Shown here: positions 7,432 through 12,293 of the stretch, piece after piece | How the letters are laid out: each line of letters starts with the position of its first letter | Numbering within the stretch: the first letter of the stretch is position 1 | Source of the DNA: Actinomycetes bacterium | GTDB lineage: Bacteria > Actinomycetota > Actinomycetes > Propionibacteriales > Nocardioidaceae | Assembly (NCBI GenBank): GCA_023252095.1 | Contig: JAHEXN010000071.1 | Coordinates: 1 to 12,293, forward strand | Reading direction: 5' to 3' | DNA: 12,293 nucleotides | Made by a program: the position numbers and the translations under genes | The notes under the pieces: generated by a model | What the model was told of the DNA's origin: nothing | Database searches by the model: none | What the model saw: only the letters and a program-made list of their open reading frames with translations

Positions 7432-9060
7432 CGGCAGCGTCGAGCGCAGCGTTCCGAGACCGACGCCGCCGAGGGCGAGCGCGTCGGCATGGAAGCGGCG
7501 CAGATCCGGGCCGTGGGCCGCGGCCCAGTCGTCCCGCAGCCGGGTCCACTCCCGCTCACCGATCTTGTACGACGGCGCCTGACCGGCCCATCCGAGGTAG
7601 CGGTTCGCCTCGAAGCTCACGAAACCCTCGTCCATGTGCATGTGCTGACGCATGAACGGCAGGACGTCGTCGCCGCGCCACGGTCCGCTGCCATCGGGCT
7701 TCGGCAGGCCGAGGTGCACCCCGATGTCGACCACGACCCGGGCCGCGCGCTGGCGCTGCGCGTCGAGCATGCCGAGGCGGTCGCCCGGGTCGTCGAGGAA
7801 ACCGAGGTCGGCCATGAGTCGCTCGGCGTAGAGCGCCCAGCCCTCGCCGTGGCCGGAGTTCCAGCTGATGCGTCGCCACCCGTTGAGCGTCGTCGCCGCG
7901 GCCACCGCGACGCCGCACTGCAGGTGATGGCCGGGCACGCCCTCGTGATACACCGTCGTGCGTTCGCGCCACGTGCCGAACTCCGTGACCCCCGGCGGCA
8001 CGCTCCACCACATCCGGCCCGCCCGGGTGAAGTCCTCGCTCGGCGGCGTGTAGTAGATGCCGCCGTTCTGGGTCGGTGCGATACGGCACTCGAGGGCCCG
8101 GAGCCGGGGGTCGATGTCGAAGTGCACGCCGTCGAGCGCCGAGATCGCGGCATCGCTCGTCTCCTGCATCCACGCCTGCAGGGCGTCGGTGCCGTGAAGG
8201 ATGCGGCTCGGATCGGCGTCGAGGGCCGCGATGGCCTCGGCGACGGTGCCGCCGGGGACGATCTCGCGCGCGACCTCCTCCTGCTCGGCGACCATCCGCT
8301 GCAGCTCGTCGACGCCCCACGCGTAGGTCTCGTCGAGGTCGACCTCGAGCCCGACGAAGGCGCGGGACGCCAGGGCGTACGCCTCACGCCCCACGGCGTC
8401 GTCCTCGCGTGCCGCGGGCGCGAGCGTGTGGGCGAGGAACTCGCTGAGCCGGGTGTACGCCGCGACGGCGTCGGCCGCGGCGGCGTGGAGCTCCTGCTGC
8501 TGGGTGTCGGGACCCTGGCCCGCGAGCTCGGCGAAGAACGAGCCGTCACCGGCCAGCTCGCGGGCCTGCTTCAGGACCTCCCTGACCTGGCGGATCGCCG
8601 GCGTCTGGTCGTGCCGGATGCCGTCGGTCAGCGTCGCGACGTAGCCGTCGACGGCTGCCGGCACGTTGCGCAGTCGGCGCGCGACGTGGTGCCAGTCCTC
8701 GTCGGTGTCGGTCGGGACCAGGTCGAAGATCTCGCGCAGCGACTGGGCGGGGGAGGCGATGACGTTGAGGTCGCGGCGCCACTCGCCGGAGTCGAACTGC
8801 TCGCCGGTCAGCTCGAGGGTGCGCTCCAGCTCGAGCCGGGTCACGCGGTCGACGTCGTCGACCGGCTCGGTCTCCCGCACGGTCCGCAGCGTCGCGGCGG
8901 CCGCCGAGGCGAGCGCGGCGTGACCGTCGGGGGAGTGGTCGGCGTACTCGCCTTCCCGCCCCGGTCTGCCCAGCTCGACGTGCCACTCGGGCTGCAGCTC
9001 CAGAAGGGTGTCCAGCCAGCTCTCGGCGACGCGGTCCATCGGGGTGGGGTGGCGCTCCAT
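7426..9060 (-). CDS. DUF885 family zinc-metallopeptidase-like protein
   Basis: The 544-residue protein matches the DUF885 family, thought to be zinc-dependent peptidases of the gluzincin type. The key motif YHEGVPGHHLQ occupies 371-381 with H372, E373 and H378, and GHGEGWALYAE at 403-413 provides E406 as a probable further ligand or catalytic residue. The remainder is mostly helical, as usual in the family. There is no signal peptide or membrane helix, so it is probably cytoplasmic. The ATG at 9060 is preferred because a minus-strand TAGCGT box ends 6 bases before it, giving a leaderless transcript; M8 is an alternative start. The gene runs opposite to both neighbouring operons and separates the folate and pantothenate blocks. 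The substrate is unknown. Codon usage looks like that of its neighbours. Confidence 0.9.
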   Translation of the reverse strand: MERHPTPMDRVAESWLDTLLELQPEWHVELGRPGREGEYADHSPDGHAALASAAAATLRTVRETEPVDDVDRVTRLELERTLELTGEQFDSGEWRRDLNVIASPAQSLREIFDLVPTDTDEDWHHVARRLRNVPAAVDGYVATLTDGIRHDQTPAIRQVREVLKQARELAGDGSFFAELAGQGPDTQQQELHAAAADAVAAYTRLSEFLAHTLAPAAREDDAVGREAYALASRAFVGLEVDLDETYAWGVDELQRMVAEQEEVAREIVPGGTVAEAIAALDADPSRILHGTDALQAWMQETSDAAISALDGVHFDIDPRLRALECRIAPTQNGGIYYTPPSEDFTRAGRMWWSVPPGVTEFGTWRERTTVYHEGVPGHHLQCGVAVAAATTLNGWRRISWNSGHGEGWALYAERLMADLGFLDDPGDRLGMLDAQRQRAARVVVDIGVHLGLPKPDGSGPWRGDDVLPFMRQHMHMDEGFVSFEANRYLGWAGQAPSYKIGEREWTRLRDDWAAAHGPDLRRFHADALALGGVGLGTLRSTLPT

Positions 9061-9066
9061 GACTCG

Positions 9067-9072
9067 ACGCTA
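9067..9072 (-). promoter_or_regulatory. Candidate -10 box for the DUF885 gene (leaderless)
   Basis: On the minus strand, TAGCGT (plus-strand 9072 down to 9067) fits TAnnnT and is followed by six bases and then the ATG at 9060. Transcription would begin at or next to the A of ATG, a common leaderless arrangement in actinobacteria. No convincing -35 element or Shine-Dalgarno sequence is seen, which fits this model. Confidence 0.45.
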
Positions 9073-9127
9073 CCCGGGGCGCCCGACAGGTGACCGGGGT
9101 CATGGTGGCGGCCGGCTCCCACGGGGA

Positions 9128-9133
9128 TAGACT
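9128..9133 (+). promoter_or_regulatory. Candidate -10 box for the DUF2520-panC-panD-coaX operon
   Basis: TAGACT fits the TAnnnT -10 pattern and lies 53 bases before the ATG at 9187, leaving a leader of roughly 45 bases. GAAAGG at 9174-9179, 7 bases before the ATG, is the ribosome site. No clear -35 hexamer is seen 16-19 bases upstream. The position in a 126-base divergent gap supports it. Confidence 0.4.
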
Positions 9134-9186
9134 GACGACGTCACTTTGTCTGGTACCCCTCGGGGACTGGAACGAAAGGCAACACC

Positions 9187-10044
9187 ATGTCGCTTGCCCG
9201 TGTGGGCATCGTCGGCGCCGGCCGTGTCGGTGCCGTGCTGGGTGCTCGTCTGCGCGCCTCCGGGTACCCGGTCGTCGCGGTCGCCGCCCGGTCGGAGGCG
9301 TCCCTGCTGCGCGCGCGGACGTTCCTGCCGGGCGTATCCGTGCTCGACCCGGCCGAGGTCGTCCGCGCGAGCGACGTGCTGGTGCTCGCGGTGCCGGACG
9401 ACTCCCTCGCCGCCGTGGCCGAGAAGCTCGCGCCCCACGTGCGTCCCGGTCAGCTCGTGCTGCACACGAGCGGTCGACACGGCCGGTCGGTGCTCGCACC
9501 GCTGGCCGAGCTCGGCGCCCGCACTGCCGCGTTCCACCCGGCCATGACGTTCACCGGCAGCGACGTCGACGTCGACCGCCCGTGCGTCGTCGGGCTGACC
9601 ACGACCGACGAGGACCGCGCCGACGTCGAGACGCTCGCCGTCGCCGTCGGCGGCACCCCGGTGCACGTCGCCGAGGCCGACCGCGTGGTCTACCACGCCG
9701 CCCTGGCCCACGGGGCCAATCACGTCGTCACGGTCCTGAACCAGGCGATGGACCTGCTGCGGTCGATCGGGGTCACCGATCCCTCCGCCGTGCTGGAGCC
9801 GCTCGTCCGGGCGTCGGTCACGAACACGCTCGCCTATGGAGACGCCGCCCTCACCGGTCCCGTGGCCCGTGGCGACGCCCACACGGTCGCAGCCCACGTG
9901 GACGCCATCACCGACCGCGAGATCGCGGCGACCTACACGGCGCTCTCCGCCGCCACGATCGAGCGAGCGCTGCGCGACGAGCGCATCGACGACTCGGCCG
10001 CAGCGACGTTGCGAGGCGCCCTCTCGGCCGGGGCCGAGCGATGA
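9187..10044 (+). CDS. Rossmann-like / DUF2520 domain oxidoreductase
   Basis: The 285-residue protein has an N-terminal NAD(P)-binding Rossmann domain: VGIVGAGRVGAVLGARL with GAGRVG at 10-15, then SDVLVLAVPDDSL at 62-74, HTSGRHG at 93-99 and AFHPAMTF at 115-122. The C-terminal helical DUF2520 domain shows YHAALAHGANHVVTVL (169-184) and LTGPVARGD (222-230). The architecture resembles the 6-phosphogluconate dehydrogenase / ketopantoate reductase superfamily. The gene heads a unit with panC, panD and coaX and overlaps panC by ATGA, so I infer a role in pantothenate synthesis, possibly ketopantoate reduction; this is not shown by the sequence. A clear ribosome site (GAAAGG, 9174-9179) supports the ATG at 9187. 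Confidence 0.9.
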   Translation: MSLARVGIVGAGRVGAVLGARLRASGYPVVAVAARSEASLLRARTFLPGVSVLDPAEVVRASDVLVLAVPDDSLAAVAEKLAPHVRPGQLVLHTSGRHGRSVLAPLAELGARTAAFHPAMTFTGSDVDVDRPCVVGLTTTDEDRADVETLAVAVGGTPVHVAEADRVVYHAALAHGANHVVTVLNQAMDLLRSIGVTDPSAVLEPLVRASVTNTLAYGDAALTGPVARGDAHTVAAHVDAITDREIAATYTALSAATIERALRDERIDDSAAATLRGALSAGAER

Positions 10045-10877
10045 GCGTCAGGGTCGTCCGCACCGCCGCCGAGCTGCGCGGGTTCGACGGCACCATCGCG
10101 CTGGTTCCCACGATGGGCGCCCTGCACGACGGCCACGTCCAGCTCATGAAGCACGCCCGGCCGCTGGCCGAGACGCTCGTTGCGTCGATCTTCGTCAACC
10201 CCACGCAGTTCGCGGTGGGCGAGGACTTCAGTGAGTACCCGCGCACCTGGCACGAGGACCTCGAGCGCTGCGAGGAGGCCGGCGTCGACGTCGTCTTCGC
10301 TCCCGAGGTCGCCACGATGTACCCGCACGGTCTTGACGACCAGGTCATGGTCGATCCGGGCCCGCTCGGCGCGATCCTCGAGGGTGAACAGCGGCCGACC
10401 CACTTCCGCGGCGTCCTCACGGTCGTCGCGAAGCTCTTCGGGCTGGTGCGTCCGGACGTCGCGGTCTTCGGTGAGAAGGACTACCAGCAGCTCGCCCTGA
10501 TCCGTCTGATGGCCGAGACCCTGTGCCTCGACGTCGACGTCGTGGGCTGCCCCACGGTGCGCGAGGCCGACGGGCTCGCGATGAGCTCGCGCAACCGCTA
10601 CCTCACCCCTGACGAGCGCACCCGCGCCGTGGCCCTCTCACAGGCCCTCGACGCGGGCGCCGCGGCGTCGGCCGACGGCCCGGACGCCGTCCGCGCGGCG
10701 GCGCTGGCGCGCTTGGCCGACTTCGGCGTCGAGCCCGACTACGTGGCCGTCACGTCGCCCGATCTTGGTTCCCCCCTCCACGGCGCAGCACGCCTGCTGA
10801 TCGCCGCCCGCGTCGGCAAGCCCCGACTCCTCGACAACCGTGCCCTGACCCTGGGGCGCGCCCCGGAAGGAAGCTGA
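10041..10877 (+). CDS. panC: Pantothenate synthetase (pantoate-beta-alanine ligase)
   Basis: PanC joins pantoate and beta-alanine using ATP through a pantoyl-adenylate intermediate. The 278-residue protein shows VPTMGALHDGH at 22-32 with the HIGH-like H29 and H32, SIFVNPTQF at 49-57, GEGEQRPTHFRGVLTVVAKLF-type pantoate-binding residues near 114-133, FGEKDYQQ at 143-150, and MSSRNRYL at 181-188, which corresponds to the KMSKS-like loop. Length fits the family. The ATG at 10041 overlaps the DUF2520 stop (ATGA), and the frame open further upstream is a shadow of that gene. The product needs beta-alanine, which the next gene supplies; panD starts 2 bases after the panC stop. Confidence 0.97.
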   Translation: MSVRVVRTAAELRGFDGTIALVPTMGALHDGHVQLMKHARPLAETLVASIFVNPTQFAVGEDFSEYPRTWHEDLERCEEAGVDVVFAPEVATMYPHGLDDQVMVDPGPLGAILEGEQRPTHFRGVLTVVAKLFGLVRPDVAVFGEKDYQQLALIRLMAETLCLDVDVVGCPTVREADGLAMSSRNRYLTPDERTRAVALSQALDAGAAASADGPDAVRAAALARLADFGVEPDYVAVTSPDLGSPLHGAARLLIAARVGKPRLLDNRALTLGRAPEGS

Positions 10878-10879
10878 CC

Positions 10880-11335
10880 ATGCTCCGCACTCTCATGACC
10901 TCGAAGATCCACCGCGCCACCGTGACGCAGGCCGACCTGCACTACGTCGGCTCGGTCACGGTCGACGCCGACCTGCTCGACGCCGCCAACCTCATCACGG
11001 GCGAGCAGGTGCACATCGTCGACATCGACAACGGCGCGCGCCTCGTCACCTACGTCATCGAGGGCGAGCGCGGCTCGGGCGTCATCGGCATCAACGGCGC
11101 CGCCGCCCGCATCGTGCAGCCGGGGGACCTCGTGATCCTCATCGCGTACGGCCAGATGGAGGACGCCGAAGCGCGCGCCTTCGAGCCGAACGTCGTGTTC
11201 GTCGACACCGACAACCGCATCATCGGCACGGGATCCGACCCGGCCGAGGCGCTGCCCGGCACGGGCCTGATCCGCGGCGACGTGACGCTCGGCAGCGACG
11301 TCCGCTCGAACCCCCTGGTCGCGGGCCGCGCGTGA
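10880..11335 (+). CDS. panD: Aspartate 1-decarboxylase (pyruvoyl-dependent)
   Basis: PanD decarboxylates aspartate to beta-alanine. It is made as a proenzyme that cleaves itself between G24 and S25 in HYVGSVTV, turning S25 into the pyruvoyl group. The 151-residue protein also shows K9 and H11 in TSKIHRATVTQADLH, the RLVTYVIEGERGS segment near 54-66 with an active-site tyrosine (Y58 by the E. coli numbering), and the INGAAAR motif near 71-77. It is somewhat longer than E. coli PanD (126) because of a tail after about 115. GGAAGGA at 10865-10871 supports the ATG at 10880 over the one at 10895, and the E. coli protein aligns from the same residue. The GTGA overlap couples it to coaX. Confidence 0.97.
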   Translation: MLRTLMTSKIHRATVTQADLHYVGSVTVDADLLDAANLITGEQVHIVDIDNGARLVTYVIEGERGSGVIGINGAAARIVQPGDLVILIAYGQMEDAEARAFEPNVVFVDTDNRIIGTGSDPAEALPGTGLIRGDVTLGSDVRSNPLVAGRA

Positions 11336-12111
11336 CCCTCCTGACCCTCGACGTCGGCAACAGCCAGACCGTCATCGGGGTCTTCGACGGCGAGAAGCTC
11401 GTCAACCACTGGACCGTCTCGTCGGACGCGCGGCGCACCGCCGACGAGTGGTACCTGCTCGCGCTCGGTTTCGTCCGGTCCGCCGGGCTGGCCGACGTCG
11501 AGGCCGTCGCGATGTGCTGCACCGTGCCGGCGATCCAGGTCGAGCTGCGCGCGATGCTCGAGCGTCACTACGGCGCCCTGCCGGTCTCGATCGTCGGGCC
11601 GGGCGTCAAGACCGGCATCCCGATCCACACCGACAACCCGCGTGAGGTCGGCGCCGACCGCATCGTCAACGCGCTCGCGGCGTCGGAGCTGTACGGCGGA
11701 CCGGCCATCGTCGTCGACATGAACGGCACGGCCACGATCTTCGACGTCGTCGACGAGGTGAACCGCTACGTCGGCGGCGCGATCGCCCCTGCGGTCGAGC
11801 TGTCGCTCGAGGCGCTCGCACGTCGGGGCGCCCAGCTGCGGAGCGTCGAGCTCGCGATCCCGCGCAGCGTGATCGGCAAGAACACCGTCGAGGCCGTCCA
11901 GGCCGGCGCGGTCTACGGCTTCGCGGGGCTCGTCGACGGGCTCGTCGAGCGCATGGTCGAGGCGCTCGGGGCCGACGTCGACGACGTCGCCGTGATCGCG
12001 ACCGGTGCGTACTCCGACGTCGTGATCGACCACTGCCGCACCATCACGCACCGCGACCCGTGGCTGACCCTGACGGGTCTGCGGCTGGTGCACGAGCGCA
12101 ATCACTCCTGA
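11332..12111 (+). CDS. coaX: Type III pantothenate kinase, with an altered nucleotide-site motif
   Basis: CoaX phosphorylates pantothenate at the first step of CoA synthesis. The 259-residue ASKHA-fold protein shows the phosphate-1 motif DVGNSQTVIGVFDG at 7-20, GVKTGIPIHTDNPREVGADR at 91-110 with D109 as the expected catalytic aspartate, GGAIAP at 148-153, and PRSVIGKNTVEAVQAGAVYGFAGLVDGL at about 177-204. The phosphate-2 segment reads DMNGTATIFD at 129-138, whereas the family normally has D-x-G-T-A-T-T-F-D, so there is one extra residue (N131) and T to I at 136. Activity may be affected. The GTG at 11332 overlaps the panD TGA. The last codons (His-Ser-stop) are the first bases of an 82-base repeat. 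M. tuberculosis CoaX is a known divergent homologue at this locus. Confidence 0.93.
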   Translation: MTLLTLDVGNSQTVIGVFDGEKLVNHWTVSSDARRTADEWYLLALGFVRSAGLADVEAVAMCCTVPAIQVELRAMLERHYGALPVSIVGPGVKTGIPIHTDNPREVGADRIVNALAASELYGGPAIVVDMNGTATIFDVVDEVNRYVGGAIAPAVELSLEALARRGAQLRSVELAIPRSVIGKNTVEAVQAGAVYGFAGLVDGLVERMVEALGADVDDVAVIATGAYSDVVIDHCRTITHRDPWLTLTGLRLVHERNHS

Positions 12112-12124
12112 GGACGCAGGAACG

Positions 12125-12141
12125 CTGCGTGCCGGGCGCAG
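12125..12141. other. Hairpin in repeat copy 1
   Basis: CTGCG at 12125-12129 pairs with CGCAG at 12137-12141 around a 7-base loop. CTGCGT at 12125-12130 can instead pair with the upstream ACGCAG at 12114-12119 around a 5-base loop, so two mutually exclusive stems are possible. It lies 14 bases after the coaX stop codon and could act as a terminator or mRNA-end structure. Confidence 0.45.
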
Positions 12142-12206
12142 TCGGCGCTCGCTGCGGTGTCGTGTCACGTCCGGTGGGCGGGGGCACTCCTGAGGACGCA
12201 GGAACG

Positions 12207-12223
12207 CTGCCTGCCGGGGGCAG
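12207..12223. other. Hairpin in repeat copy 2 with compensatory base pair
   Basis: CTGCC at 12207-12211 pairs with GGCAG at 12219-12223 around the same 7-base loop TGCCGGG. Relative to copy 1 the closing G-C pair has become C-G through two substitutions, keeping the stem. The alternative upstream stem of copy 1 loses one pair here. Confidence 0.5.
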
Positions 12224-12271
12224 TCGGCGCTCGCAGCGGTGTCGTGTCACGTCCGGCGGGCGGGGGCACTC

Positions 12272-12292
12272 CTGAGGACGCAGGCGCCTCAG
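12272..12292. terminator. Hairpin at the divergence point of repeat copy 3
   Basis: CTGAGG at 12272-12277 and CCTCAG at 12287-12292 are inverted copies with a 9-base loop, formed exactly where copy 3 departs from the repeat. It could be the actual terminator of the pantothenate operon, or an end of the repeat element. The window stops one base later, so a following T-run cannot be judged. Confidence 0.25.
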
Positions 12293-12293
12293 T

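Larger units (their letters stand above)
12103..12284. repeat. 82-base tandem repeat, 2.2 copies, after and into coaX
   Basis: Copy 1 is 12103-12184 and copy 2 is 12185-12266; they match at 78 of 82 positions. A third copy starts at 12267 and matches for 18 bases (to 12284) before diverging. Each unit begins CACTCCTGAGGACGCAGG. The unit length is not a multiple of three and no plausible protein frame persists, so it is non-coding apart from the last codons of coaX. Differences between copies 1 and 2 are at unit positions 27 (G/C), 35 (C/G), 51 (T/A) and 73 (T/C). Positions 27 and 35 are base-paired partners. The window ends here, so the full extent is unknown. I do not recognise the repeat family. 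Confidence 0.9.

Noticed and set aside
7489..9093. 534-codon open frame on the plus strand opposite the DUF885 gene
   Set aside because: The minus strand carries clear DUF885 motifs; this frame has no recognisable motif and biased shadow composition.
11050..12168. 372-codon minus-strand frame over panD, coaX and repeat copy 1
   Set aside because: It is antisense to two certain genes and starts within the tandem repeat; the composition is that of a shadow.
12060..12275. Short plus-strand open frame across the tandem repeats
   Set aside because: The 82-base period shifts the frame between copies, so the two copies encode different peptides; no ribosome site or family match.

Overview
This 12.3-kb window is ordinary chromosomal DNA from a very GC-rich actinobacterium. 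The gene order (DUF2342 metalloprotease, tilS, hpt, ftsH, folE, folP, folB, folK, DUF3180, then a DUF2520 protein, panC, panD, coaX) is the conserved actinobacterial ftsH-folate-pantothenate block, also known from Mycobacterium tuberculosis. GTG starts, strong C/G third-position bias and TAnnnT-type -10 boxes agree. Protein sequences suggest Propionibacteriales, perhaps Nocardioidaceae; that placement is inference.

Layout. Bases 1-225 are the 3' end of a zinc-metalloprotease gene. A 172-base gap (226-397) is dominated by a large imperfect palindrome built from iterated 21-25-base units, clearly less GC-rich than its surroundings. tilS and hpt follow, overlapping by ATGA. After a 137-base gap with a hairpin and a candidate promoter comes a tightly packed plus-strand operon: ftsH, folE, folP, an NTF2-like gene, folB, folK and a DUF3180 membrane protein. 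Junctions are -4 to +4 bases, so translational coupling is likely. A minus-strand DUF885 peptidase gene (7426-9060) then separates the folate block from the pantothenate block. It converges on DUF3180 through a hairpin holding both stop codons, and diverges from the next operon across a 126-base two-promoter region. The last operon is DUF2520 oxidoreductase, panC, panD and coaX, again with overlapping starts and stops. The window ends in an 82-base tandem repeat whose first copy supplies the last codons and stop of coaX.

Functionally, folE, folB, folK and folP cover most of GTP to dihydropteroate; the dihydroneopterin triphosphate phosphatase step and folC are not here. panC and panD make pantothenate from pantoate and beta-alanine, and coaX is the type III pantothenate kinase that would start CoA synthesis. 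panB is absent, and no classical panE is seen, which makes the DUF2520 protein a candidate for that step. hpt (purine salvage), tilS (tRNA-Ile lysidine) and ftsH (membrane proteolysis) are the usual housekeeping neighbours.

There is no sign of a phage, CRISPR, defence or secondary-metabolite system. The points most worth a second look are the two unexplained non-coding elements (226-374 and 12103-12293, the latter with a paired compensatory change between copies), a one-residue insertion in a nucleotide-binding motif of CoaX, and two conserved-context genes of unproven function (NTF2-like and DUF2520).
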